Part shown: positions 24,581 to 37,600 of the stretch, piece after piece | How positions within the stretch are numbered: position 1 is the stretch's first letter | How the letters are laid out: each line of letters begins with the position of its first letter | Source of the DNA: Mansonella perstans | Lineage: Eukaryota; Nematoda; Chromadorea; Rhabditida; Onchocercidae | Assembly: GCA_037074765.1 (NCBI GenBank) | Contig: JBAMDO010000149.1 | Location: 248,001 to 312,000 of the forward strand | DNA length: 64,000 bases | Direction: 5' to 3' | Notes under the pieces: model-generated | Database searches by the model: none | Told to the model about the DNA's origin: nothing | The model's input: only the letters and a program-made list of their open reading frames with translations | Translations under genes and position numbers: made by a program

Positions 24581-25788
24581 GGTTTTATATTTTTTTCACT
24601 GACTAATTTGATTATTGCCGGACATTCAGAAAAAATCGCAAAGGAGGAGAATAATTGCGAAGAAAATGCGCCTGACAAAGTAAAAAGAAAAAGCAGCTGT
24701 ATCAGATGCAACTATCAAACAATTCAACCCGAAATAGGTAAGCTAAAAATTTTAATCATATTTATCTTCCATTAAAAGATCAGTAAGAAATAAAGGAAAG
24801 GACAATTAGGATAAAGCAAGCTGAGATGAAACAAAAATAAAGAATAAGCCGACAATCTAACTTCTGGCTAGTTCTGAAGCTTTACAACAAATTAGCTTGA
24901 AGTTTGAAGTGGTAGCCAGTTGGAGTAGCTTATCCCATCATTACAATAAATGAATTGTTGAGACGCTCGCAAGAAACTAGACCAAGATTTGAAAAAAAAT
25001 TTGAAATAGAAGTGTGAAATTTTTTAGCCTTCTGAATTTTCAAGCTAAATTGCTGTCAAGATACATAACACTTTTTTACTGAAATGATACCAGCACTGCT
25101 TGGAAAAATTAGCAATACGATAAGGTATCAGGAGATTTGACGAAAGAAAAGTTCGTTACTTGTCAAAAATCGAAATATTGCAGGTATAAAGTACCATCAA
25201 AAGCATAAAAAGTAAAAGCGAAAGCAAACGAATTTCAGAAGAATGCAGAAGATATGTTACGATAATTCTGTGAAGGATATGGTTATATCGAAGTGGTCAA
25301 AGTATAAATGGATGGCCGAAAAGGTTTCATTTCAAATGCGATTTAATTGTCTTAAAGATTACGTTACTGATGAGTCAGTTCTGTTTTCTGAAATATTTTG
25401 CACAGTCAGAAGTTAAGGCCAAAAAGAGATGTATGTAGAAGGATAGAGAAGAATCACTAATGAAAAGGTTTGATCTTTCTGCTATTTCTACCTTTTTCAA
25501 ATGAAATCTTCTCATCATTAACAAAGTTTAGCAGAGGAACAAGCTAAATAGTTTTTGATTCTTATAGCTTTATTTGTGAGCATTAGTATTTGCAACGAAA
25601 TATCACATTTTCAGGTTGACAAATTGTGTCAGTTCATTTTTCCGCTATCATTCTTTTGCTTTAATTGTTTTTACTGGATATATTACACTATGGAATTATC
25701 GAAACAAATGGAAGGGTTATTGGATGATGCTAACTGGCGATTCTTTTCTATTAGTACAGCGAAACATTGGATAATCCTTTTGAATTAA
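24581..25788 (+). CDS. Cys-loop ligand-gated ion channel, C-terminal exons only
   Basis: Four exons join in phase: 24581-24737, 25094-25124 (31-nt micro-exon), 25239-25323 and 25615-25788. The first encodes a hydrophobic helix, GFIFFSLTNLIIAGHSEK, fitting transmembrane segment 3 of anionic Cys-loop receptors. It is followed by a charged intracellular loop of roughly 80 residues. The loop ends WSKYKWMAEK, directly joined to VDKLCQFIFPLSFFCFNCFY and WIYYTME, a typical fourth transmembrane segment (VDKxSRxxFPxxFxxFNxxYW). A 31-residue tail follows and ends with TAA at 25788. A possible 30-nt upstream exon at 24383-24412 reads YGNVARSLPK, like the TM2-TM3 linker, but the expected VSYxKAIDVW segment between it and 24581 is absent. 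The ligand-binding domain, TM1 and TM2 were not found. The locus may be a gene with very distant exons or a truncated pseudogene. Confidence 0.6.
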
Positions 25789-28700
25789 ATATAAGATCCA
25801 GAAATTTGCTTCATACTATTACTTTCTCCCATACCTCGAAATTTAAAAATCATGATGCTAGAAATTCTCCTCACGATTATTTTTTATTATCCTGAACTTT
25901 GGTTGGCTAAAATTATGATTTGTTTTATTTTAAAACTGCTTTTTCTAAATGACAAATTAAGAAAAAATATCGGGGGCAAAGAAAATGATAAAATTTATCT
26001 CAAATATGATAACGGCAATAAATCCTGTGTTACATTCATATACACTTGTCATGAAACGTTTACCGCTAAGGTTAAGGTTAGAAAACTTGTGATGCAAATA
26101 AAATTATATTTTTCGAATATTCTAATTTATAACTTGCATGTTGTCTATCCGTGTTAAAAGGAAAGAAAGAACAGAAATTGAGTAATTTCAAGTTTTTCAT
26201 ATCTTTCATAACATATGCAACATATGTATGTCCGTCTTTTTGAAATCATAAGTAGAAAATAATAAACATGCTATTCTTCAAAATAAACATACTGCAGGAC
26301 AAGTTTCAAAGAATTATTTAAGGCTGAAAACTTCTGAAAATATATTATTATTAAACAAACTTACACGGCTATTGTCTCAATTTTTCACTACCAAATATTC
26401 CTACTATATTTTCTAATCTGCTCGAGATTATTTTGTTGTATAGCATTAAAAATTACTTCAGTTTTGTATCACTTAAACTCTGGTCACTCTTCATAAACCA
26501 TCGATTGCCTTATACGGGTCAATTTAAGTTTAATGTTCATCAATACCATTGTTATAAAATGAAATGTATGGATTTCTGGTTTCGGCAAACTGTTGATACC
26601 TTATTTTTGTTTTTAATCGTTTCTTTTGCACTATTTTTGCTGTTATCGTTGCCAAGGGTGACAGCGGGATGTCCGCATACAAACTGATAAGCTTGAATGT
26701 CGAAAATTATTGATTGAATTTTGGCATTTCACTATTTTAATTACAATCATTCGACGAAAATACATTTAAATATTTTGAAAATTATAAAAGAATATGAATA
26801 GAATTAGACTGAAAAAGCATTCTTCTCCCGAATAAGCACTAATTTCACAAGAAAAATACTGGTATAACTATAAAAAAATCATAGAATTTCTTAACCCCAC
26901 GAGATCTAATGTTCCGGTTTTTGGATTAGTGTACTGGGCTTTCTTCAACTTCTCCTGAATTCGTTTATTTTATCTGTCCTAATTATCTGCCATGTGAAAT
27001 CCTTATTTCTTTATTTCATATTTCAGCATTGAGAGGAATTTTGGCAAAATCGGAAACTTTTTTCCTCTCTTCATTTACTTTACTATGGTGGATAAAAAGA
27101 TGATTAATTGATAATTTTGGCTTTCTTCAACTACTTCATGAAATAATTAGTTGCTTTGTCATAATTACAATTACAAAACAATTATATTAAAAAGAATGAA
27201 ATGATGGTAATTAAGACTTTTGAAAACAAATACATCTAGAAAGAAGCAGCCATCTTCATTCTACGGTGGTTGTAAAATGAATGGATGGAAAAAAGAATGA
27301 AAAGAGTATAGCAAAGTCAAGAAATATGAATAATAACTTTTCTTGGGAATGCTCCTCCGATGCATCACTATCATTATCATTCATTATCAGTATTATCACT
27401 AAGAGCTTAATTGGCAATATACGATGAAAAAAATGTCTTGGAAAGATAAATGTGCAGGATATTCATACTTAATTGTGCTATTTATTTATTGCTTGTCTTT
27501 AAAAGCACATACATCTGCAAGTCACTTTCCAGTCCCTAAAAAACAACATTCCATTCTTATTTTCCTATGCAATCAGTTGAAATAAACTGTTATCTTTGCT
27601 TGAAATCAATTTCTGTTTTCGACAAAAATTAGTGTTAATTAAGTAGCCTCTATTTGTTTTTGAAGTTTTGTTCGGTATTATTGAACTTTTTTAGAGATTT
27701 AAGAAAGTCATTACAAAAGCACATTTCATCTTTATTTTCTTGTGCAATCAATTGAAGTAAGGGATTTAATAAAAAGAAGTCATGCAAATTTGAGTCACAA
27801 AATAGTCGTTAAAAAACTCTGTTCATTCACAGAAGTCATTTTAAATTAATTTTCACTTTTTGAATAATAATTTAGAAGAGTAATTTGCCTAAGAAGAAGC
27901 AACAAACTCTACTCCAAATTATCTGAAATGTTACCCAAATGAAACCTGTCTCATTGTTTATTCATTAATTTACGGAAACAGCAATAATGTCAGCAAACCG
28001 GCTATGTTGTTGACGAAATTATTTCAAACATTGCCATCCACATGATCATTTTTGTCTGTTTACTCATCTAGATTATGCTGAAAATACTCATTATTTTCTG
28101 TTTACCATTTGGATACTTTTAGTCTTCCAATTTAAATTCAACTCAATGACTCATATAGTTTGTATTTGGTTTTTTTTATTTAACTCTACAAGATGTCTAA
28201 GTAAGTTTTTGTCAGTGCGAAAGACAAAAACTTTCAATACTTTTGAAGTGAATCAGAGAAATGAAAATTACATCATGATGAAATCGGTTAATTCTCTAGA
28301 AACGATTATCACATTTTCACTGTAATCATCTCCGTTGTGGTACTATATCGTAGACTATCTCTTTGAAACGATTCATTTTTGCTTCTATAGCTTATGATAA
28401 ATTTGTCCATAATGAAGGTCACTCTGGATGTTACATTCTTAATCTTTGATTCTCAATATCGCTCCTGTCGTTTTCATTTTATTGATATTATTCACTTGTA
28501 TTGAAAATTTCCCGCTTCATGGAGTTAACAATTAAAATTTAAGCTATAATAAAGGATCAAACGAAGTTTGTCTCATGAGAGGCATCATACAATCACATCA
28601 GATTAAGATAAGACATATGTTGACTGGACTAAAAATACTGAATAAACCATGAGAAGGCAAGGAAAAAGTTATCCTTAATTCAATTATGGATTATTGTATG

Positions 28701-31620
28701 TCAAAATTGACTTCACAAAATAACTTGCATCTGCAATATCCTTAGAATTTCCGGAAGAATTAGGATGTCATTAGTAAGAAAGTGGAAGCTTAGAATGTAA
28801 ATAATATATGAAATCAAATTTAGAATATAAATAATAATAAAAAAAAAAGAGTAAAATCATGATATATGAAAAACAATGGAAAAAAAAAAAAAAAAAATTG
28901 ATGTTAAAAATGTTTGGAAATTATGAACGTCGTTTTTCTTTTTACCATTTTATTTCAACTATGAATTGATTTTCGAATTTTCCAAATGAAAAGGGGAATG
29001 AAAAGAATTAATTTTTAAATTTTATTCCAAATAGTAAGTGTAATGATTAAAAAACATTGCTACTCCTCCCTACCGCATCACCCTGCTCAACACAAAACAT
29101 TACTCCCTACGACACGAATCAGTGAGTCCAAATAAGGTGACACTCTATACAACTATGACACCCATAACTCATTCATCATTTTTATCTTTTTTTTGTAAAA
29201 CCTAAAAAGAGAAAAATAGCTCTACACTTCCAGATTACACTGCTTTGAATGATTAATACTTTTTTGCTCCTCTCTTGCTCTTTTCTCCTCTCTCTCTTAC
29301 ATGCCATTAATACGCTATGACAATCACTGATTCTTCAAATTTCAAAAATTTTTAGTATTTTTACTTTGCAAATTTACTCCTTGTAATTGTCTAAATGTTC
29401 ATATTATTTTAAGTTTTTTAAAAAAAAAAAAAATCTACAAGTTGTAATAAAATAACAAAAAATTGACAAATTTAGAACTTAAATACTAAACTTTCAATAA
29501 AATTTTTTTTTTTAAAATAAAAATTTCTTCTTTATAATCACATGAAAATGGTCGAATTCTATTTGCACAAAAGCGATATTTGGTCCCATAAAAATAAAAT
29601 ATGTTTATTGAAATAATCAATGAACCAATAATTTTATTAGCATAGTCAATTAAATTCAAAATTGCTGTTGTTCAATTCATGTTTCAAGGATGAGTATTAA
29701 TTACATAAAAGGACATTCTGTCTCTCCCTCTCTTCACATTGCAATCACGTTGATCATTTTTTCCTCTCGCCCATGAATCGCCTAATGGTATATTTCACTC
29801 CATTCGATTTTCTACCACTCATTTCATCAAACTTTTTTTTTTTTTTTAAATGCTTAAAAGGTTTTTAAATCATTTTTAAGGTTTATTGTTTGTTAAATAA
29901 TAGCACAAAATTAATTTATTATAAGAGAGAAAAAGTAAAAGTAAGCGAAGCAAAGTGGAATAAAAGAGAAAAAAAATTAGTTTTATTTAGTTTTAAGGAA
30001 AAAGGATGATCAATTAATGAAATTAAACATATGAAATTAATGGAATATTTTTGTTTGGCTTATATTTGGCTATTTTCACCTTAACATAATTAATGAAAAT
30101 GTAATCTTGGAAAGAATAAAAATAAGAGAAAAGATGAAGGTAAATGTTTCTATTGGTAACAATTATCAATAATCAGGTCGAAGTATCATTATCTTTATCA
30201 TCGTCGTCGTTATCATCATAATCACATTCCATTGAATTCTTCACATAGTGCTTCATCAAATATCTTCAAATTTCCTTTATTTCTGAAAGGAATCTTATTG
30301 TTCGGTGAGTAATCTTTTTATTTTGTACAATTTTTTCTGCTTCATCAATTTCATGTTTGTTTATTATTTCATGTTTATGTATTTTTTATGTTACATTTGA
30401 TTTGGCAGAAAAATACCTGAAAATGGACCATTGCATGTGAATTTCTATCACATGCGACATAGTTCAAGATAATTATGTCATATATTTACTTGCTTTATTG
30501 ATGATAAACGATAGATCCATCAGCCTTTTTTTCTCTCAATTCCACGCAACTAATTTGTCATTTGAGCTAAAAAATCAAATATAAAACATCACCATGAATT
30601 CTCTCACATGATTTCCATTTGCATCGAATCCACCCATGTGTAATATCTCGATGTTGAAAGGAGAATCTTTGAAAACAGAAACTTCTTTCAAAACTTTTTT
30701 ACTAGTTTCATGCGCAGCTCATCAAATCTATTTTATAATTTGATAATTGGGTGCTAAAAAACCTTTCTTAACATGTCTTTTTCGATGAAATATCGTGATT
30801 TTTTTATAAATGAAGTATTTCAAACAAATTTTTTTAATTTTTCTTTGCAAAAATCATAAGGAAAGTCGTTTATCGTTAAAAACTGTCATCACTTTATTAA
30901 TAAATGAATAGTAGTGAATTATTAATTGGCAAATCCGGTTTTTTGTTGAGCAATTTTAATTTGACTTTTAAAGAATGAAATGAAATAAAGAATTTATGGC
31001 AGCAAAAAATTATCCGTTATCTCATTTTGATTAAAATTTTCATTAAAGATAATAGATAAATAAGTTAAAGCATTTTTAAAAAATTGATAACTACACAAAT
31101 AAATATGCATTTAATTTTTTTTGCAATTTTTTCTTTGCACTTCATCATATATTATTATTGCTATTATTAAAGTGTGTTGAAGTTATTATCATTATTGCCA
31201 TTTGCGCAATATGTTTTCTTTTTTATTTTTGTAAATGATGCACATTTATCTTTATAACTTATATTTGCCCTTGTAAACCAGTAAAATTTCAGGATATATG
31301 GTCACGTTTCCCTTTATTCGTTGCGATTCAGCATTTCCATAGCTCATTTTCATAGCTCTTTTTTAGTTACTAGTTAAGTTACTAGTTTTTTTTTTGTAGT
31401 CACTAGTTTTATAAAAATAACCAGGCTTTTATCGATCATTAGTGAATAAAATACAACTTATTCACTTTTATATTTTCTCATTGCTTCCACCTGGCTAATT
31501 TAAAATTAGTAAATTGGTGCTCAACACAAAAAATAAGACGTTTCAATAATATGTAGGAGTAAATTCAGTATCCTAAAACAAATGTATAGAAAATATTGAG
31601 CAGATCAATTAATCCATAAT
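25789..31620. other. Long gene-poor stretch
   Basis: AT-rich DNA with many T- and A-runs (A tract at about 28880-28897), ATC/GTC-rich simple sequence near 30180-30230, and no gene with supported splice structure. Two short items are noted separately in findings: a hydrophobic leader-like ORF near 26560-26687 and a TM4-like remnant ending at 26954. Confidence 0.5.
26846..26954 (+). pseudogene. Possible second Cys-loop channel TM4 remnant
   Basis: An open frame ending in TGA reads QEKYWYNYKKIIEFLNPTRS, then NVPVFGLVYWAFFNFS. The core P-V-F-G-L-V-Y-W-A resembles the R-x-x-F-P-V-x-F-G-L-F-N-L-V-Y-W-A helix of GABA- and glycine-type receptors with a few residues missing. It lies about 1.1 kb downstream of the intact TM4 exon on the same strand. 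The match is short and may be chance. Confidence 0.25.
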
Positions 31621-31621
31621 G

Positions 31622-31631
31622 CTTCTTTCAG
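31622..31631 (+). promoter_or_regulatory. Probable spliced-leader or cis acceptor before the GTPase-like gene
   Basis: CTTCTTTCAG lies 11 bases before the ATG at 31643, with no upstream coding exon. In nematodes this arrangement usually marks a trans-splice site receiving the spliced leader. A cis acceptor from a non-coding first exon is the alternative. Confidence 0.45.
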
Positions 31632-31642
31632 AAGCTTGAACA

Positions 31643-34600
31643 ATGGAAGTTGAAACCTTGGCACAGAAAACAGTGAGCAAGTTTGCTGGTGAAGAATTTG
31701 ATTTGAGCAATGTGCGCACTGTTTTTTCTGGCGCTTCAAAAGGTAAATATTTCTTCAGGTAACGACAAGACGTGTAATTTAAATTTAAAATGAATTTATA
31801 TTGTGATTGATGAAATACTTTTATCTTCTTGTCATTCACTTATAATAGTTGCGAGGCCGGTTAAAAAGCTAGGCCCAACCGAATCTCTATAGGCTTCCGG
31901 GTAAGGGGATATTAATAAGAGATAAAGTTAATAGCTCAATTTACATTCATTACTATTTAACTATCTAAAAATTTCGATTAAAACTACTTTTTTCAACTAT
32001 CATTCAAAATTTACTTTCAGATAACATTAAACGTACTGATCGCGTTATTTTATTGGTGGGACCAAGTGGAAGTAATAAATCAAATTTAATTGATTGCATG
32101 TGTAATTATTTTTACGGTGCTAAATTTGATGGTACTCGATATAAAATCGCTGATGAAGTAAGGTGTTCCTTTTCAGGAAAATATCTGATACTTCTTAATT
32201 ACACAACATGTGCTATATATTATTCTGTTAAATCAAGTCAGTAAAAAAAGTGATTAAATTTTATGCGACCTCTTAACAGTCAGATTCAAAGTAATTTATT
32301 GCTAAGTTATATTCAAATGAATTGGTTATGGTAGTAGAATCAGTAATTTTGGTACTTCGAAGTGCACCATCCCAATTATTAGGAATTAAAAATCCAGTTA
32401 AGTTCCCGTTGTACGTTCCAGTATTGCAATAGCTTTAGATATTCGACCGAGGTAGTACGCCGATGAAATCGATCACCAAATATGTGTTCAATGCAACAGC
32501 TATGCCCTTCCGACCAATAATAATTGATACGCCAGAAACTGTTAGCGACAGGTAAGTGCACTGTAATGAAACAGAAGATAATCATAACTGGAAATGCACA
32601 TTTTTCAGAGATGACAATTTCGCATCTGCAATAAATTATATTTTGCCCTATTTAAAAACAGATTTTGTCAAAACATTCTTTTATTGTTTTGACTTTTTAT
32701 ATGCGAAAATTTCTTGCAAAAACATGTGACGTTTCTGAAAAAATGGTTTTTTTCAAGAAATTATCCTTCTTCTATTATTTGCAAGGACATAGTATCTGCG
32801 AAATGCATGAACATACTAATTCTTCTACCATCTTTCAGAGAAATACCGACAAAGGAAGAAGCAGTCTCCAAATTACATGATTTCCTAATTGAAAGTCAAC
32901 ATATTCAAATCAATGCACTGTGTCTTGTCTTGAAATTTGACGAGACATTGATCAGTAAAGAAGAGAAAATAATTTCGGAAGTCAGTGAATTTTACTGAAA
33001 TGTCTATTAATTGAATAATCATTCAATTAATTGATTTTTAACAAATTTTCGCACTAATTTTGCTTTAGACGATCAATTTGTTTCCACCATATGTGTTGCC
33101 GAGTACAATAATATTCTTTTCATCAAGTGATGAGAAACCCTCTTTATCATCACCGATCAAATCAGTGTTGCGGAATCTAAATTTGACTTACAGCAAATGC
33201 TACTTCTTCAATGATTATTTCTTACAAAATAAAGGTTTCTTAAACTTTTTCTTTTCTTTTTTCTTTAATCTTTTTTCACAATATTCCGAATCCGATTAAT
33301 GTTATTAATGATAACTATCAGGTACAGGATCGTTCAATTTTAATCTATGAAAAAAGTGAATATCATAAACTCGGCTCTTTTTCTGAATTTTTCGTATCTA
33401 TAATAAAATTATTAGAAGTATATGTGCGTTTAAGCGAACAGTTCAACAGTTCAGAAATTACTAAATTACCGTTACTGGCTTGTTTTTTTTTGTCATTTTA
33501 ATTAGTAATGAGTAATGCTGAAAAGCATTCGTTTCGAAAACTTCTGATTTGGTTACTTATTGATTTGGTCTCTTATTCCTCTCAGTTGTTATCTTCCTCG
33601 TATATTAGAAGACATCAAATTTGCTTTTGATAAATGATAATGAAACTATTTTAGGTATTTTAACCATATTAGATCATATATAGATGTAGTCAAATTGACT
33701 CAACTATTCGACTAATGACATATAACATCGGTTTGACTTGAAAAAAGAAAATTTCTTTGTTTCTAACTTTTTTATTTGGAAAAAGTTCGGTGCTCTTTTC
33801 TCCAATGTAGCAGTGGCGATTTCGCAATAAACAGCTTGAAAATCGCAGGTGCGAATCGATGTCTAATTAGACAAATAAATAAAAAGAAATTTTTCTTCAC
33901 ATTTTTACACATTTCATTTCATCAATATAAAAAAGTTTTGCAGCAAGATCAAAAAATTTTTTCGATTCATTTGCAATTAATAAGTAGTGAATTACTCACT
34001 TAATTATCGTGAGCTGTTGCAAAAAAAATAATCTCATATCGTCGCTTTATTTTGGAAAAAATGATGCAACAAAGTTTCTTTCTNTATCATAACATTTTGT
34101 GTAACCAATACATATTTATCCTTCAATTTTTTATTTTCTGTTAGCTGAGTCAGTCATAAAGCAGGCAAAGGAGTGTAACAATAACTTCGCTATTTGTTCC
34201 TATATATTTTGCAGTGTTTGATACTATGAATTGATCATAAATCGATACACTTTATCACCTAAAACAATCTTCCTGTTCATTCGAAATTCTTTATCGAATT
34301 ATTTTAAAAGTTCAATTAAAAAATAGAATAATAGTAAGTATGATGCTTGCGCTAACCACTCGTAAGATATTTTATAACTGTATCTAGTGCAGGTGTGGTA
34401 ATTCATTTTATGACTTATTGTACCTGTTAAATATCATTTGAATCAATTTAAATAAGATATTCAGAGTTTTCTTGCAAAGAATTTTTAGTTTGATTCGTAA
34501 ATTGATTCATTTAATAAACTTGTGGAAAGTAAATTTAAATGCAAGATAGCACTTTTGTAGCATGATTTGGTTTGATTCCACTTTTTCTTTCATATCGCTA

Positions 34601-37600
34601 AATTTTTTTTCACCTTTGATGCATGACATTGTATCAAAATCATCCTGGTTCTACTGTTTTAACTCTTCCTTTTCAAATGACTTGACTCTTCAATTACTAC
34701 CTTATTCCTCCAAGCTGTGAACAAAAAATAAATCCAAAAACAAAGCAAAAAAACTGAATAATCCCTTTGTTTATTTTTAAATAGCCTCTTTATACTCCAT
34801 TTGGACTATTCATTGAAAAAGAAAAAAAAAAAACTTTCTAAATAACTTTTCCAAATTTCTAAGAATGTTTAAAAACTTAGAAAGTAAATCTTGAAAAAAT
34901 TCCACACACTGAAATCATTTCCCATCAGTTCTATTAAGAATTATAAAAATTTCATCATTCTGAAAGCATATTTTATTGGTATGTGAGAGGAAAACGAAAA
35001 GAAAAGAATAAGAATTATATTGGAAAAAAGAAAAAGATAGCTAACAATTTTCTTTGAATTTTAATTTTATTTCACCCTTTTTTTAGACGGTCTGCATTTT
35101 AAATTTACGTTTTTGATGACATAGCGAAAAAAAAGGGAGAGACAAAGAATAGAAGAAAATAATGAAAGATTTCATCTTGAAGGTTCAATTGATATTAAAT
35201 CTCACCATCAGAGGGAGGAAATTTTTCAAAAATTTGTAAAGAATTAAGCCTCCGTTTCAGACTTTGTTTCACTTTTTGTAAAATATGTATTTTTGAGATT
35301 TCTGAATCATAAAATTTGAATTTGACATCCTTTCCCACAAAAATAAACTAGTTCATTGGGCAAAAACACATAGAATTACTGCAAATAGTTGTTGATATAG
35401 TGATACATTTGTAAATAGCTTCGATTTTATCAAAACGGCGATAAGAAATCATTCAGTGTACAAAACATAAAATGCTTTTGTAATATCAATCAATGAATTT
35501 ATACTCCCTAAATATTTCAAACTAATTTTTAGTCTCATGTTTTAGAAATATCAGTAATAATATCACATGCTGACTTACTGGAGCAATTCATTTTTCTCGT
35601 GGCTAGTTAGTAAGAGATTTTTAGTATTCCATAATACATATTGTGCTTTCTATTCAGGTATTACTTAAGGTTAACTGCCAGCAGGTAACAGTTATTATTA
35701 ACAAACAATAAGCGTGCAAAAATGGCTCGTAACGATTTTTGCAATTTTATCATCCATAAGTGAGCTTTTTATCAACAAATACAAATTTTTTTAATTTTTT
35801 TTGTTTTTTAACAATTCAAAACAACCTTTTTGTTTTTTTTTTGCTTTTTTTTGTAAATTAATAGGATTATTGGTGAGAAACTGTTTCTATCACATCTATT
35901 GCAATCTTTCAAGTGCAATTCTTATCGGTACTTTTCAAGAAATATTTTTGTTATTCATTGAATAATATAAATACTTTTCATTTCGCAATCTTTTGTTATT
36001 TATTACTGTTCTCCGCTGTATACTTACACTAAAATAAGTAATATGTATGTGCAGTTAATTGTTTTCCGTGTAATTTTGGAATACGAAAAAATTGCTAAAA
36101 TTTTGGGGAAAAAAAAAATTAGCAAAAATTCTTAATTGATTTTACAATCAGAATTTCTTTGCTAATTTTGAGAGAGATTTCTTTCTGTTTCATTCCCCAT
36201 AATACTGCAGGGGACAAACAAGATGATGAAATGGCAAATCAGAAGGCAAGACTAAGTTGGAATCTGTCAATGAGCGAATTAGATCGATTTTGTGAACAAA
36301 TCAGATGTTTGAGTCCTCAACAAATTCCTGATGAAAATATCGAATTTTCCCATAACGATACATTAACTTTTACACAACCGTCTTCGAGGTATGCACATTT
36401 GGTTATTTTCATTTGTTATTCGACCCACTTCAACACAAATTTAAATAGAAATATGAAGGATTAGTTTTCGAGAATTGATATTTCATATTTTTCTTGATTG
36501 GATTTAAGGATAAATAGTAAAAGATTAGAACTTTTTCATCTTTTCCATCTTTTATCTCCTTCTCAGTCCTTGAGCTTAAAAAGCTGAGAAATATTTTGGT
36601 TAAGTTATTCATATTCCAAATTATATTGATTTTTATTAATAATAATTGACAAGTAATTTTCAATTATGGTTGAAGACAAAAACTAAAGGTATGAAGAAAG
36701 TCAAATTATCTTTGTCGTAGCCCTTTGTTCTTACAACCTTTTTTGATTCCTGCTGAACATTTAAGCATTTCTTAACAATGCTTAAACAATGTAGGTTCCA
36801 CTGGCTCCGAAAAGTTTTTGGTGCTCCCTTTAAGCTTAATCAAAATAGCTTGCGCAAAAAAGCTAATATGATAACTTGTTTGACGGAAGAAGCAATAAGT
36901 TAGGCTTTCATAACTCTCATTTGCTTTATCGGATAATAGAATTTATTGTAGATATGTTCCACATGAACGAATTATTCCAGTCAAATTGATCGGTGAGGAA
37001 GCAACAACCATGAAAATATCAGCACCTTTAAAAGATTGGAATTCTTCAGAAACGCCTTTAATCAAGCGATATGCCTACGATCCAGGAACGATGACGCATA
37101 AAGAATACAAGATGAAATTACAAAGACACGGAAAACCATCAACTGGGGAATACGTTAGTATTCCGAATTTTGGCACGGGTACTAGATTTTTTAGCAAACT
37201 TTTTTATCATCTGAACTTATACTTTATATTTTACCTTTTTGTATTCATTATTATGAATTCAGTTTGTTTTTCTTGTCTATTCATCAAAAAATTTCGTCAG
37301 AAATTTTAAGATAAAGATACTATATATGAAAGTTTTTGCCAAATTTTGGAAGATTACTGTATTTACATATCCATTTGATGCTCGAATAGATCATGAATCG
37401 CTTTCTTAGAACAACTATCAATGACAAATTTGCAAACCACTTTTTTTAATCTACATCTCAATCAGGCTACAGATGCATTTAGAAATATTTATTAGTCAAA
37501 AGCTATTCAAGATTTATTTCTCATCTTAGTATGTTGAAATCTCGAGAGATTTATCGATTCTAATTTACAGTGACTCCAGTGCGTGAAGTTTATGAGACGC

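Noticed and set aside
24581..24737. Initial idea that the Cys-x2-Cys exon is a TGF-beta prodomain
   Set aside because: Phase joins it through two small exons to an unmistakable Cys-loop receptor TM4; no mature TGF-beta cysteine knot is nearby.
31643..32551. Initial idea that this is SRP receptor beta
   Set aside because: The TPMKSITKYVFNATAMPF and IIDTP stretches fit a septin/AIG1-like G-domain family, and no N-terminal membrane anchor is present.
33776..34003. 75-codon ORF inside the large intron of the GTPase-like gene
   Set aside because: Its frame does not fit the phase left by the preceding exon, while the exon at 36211 does and continues the family pattern.
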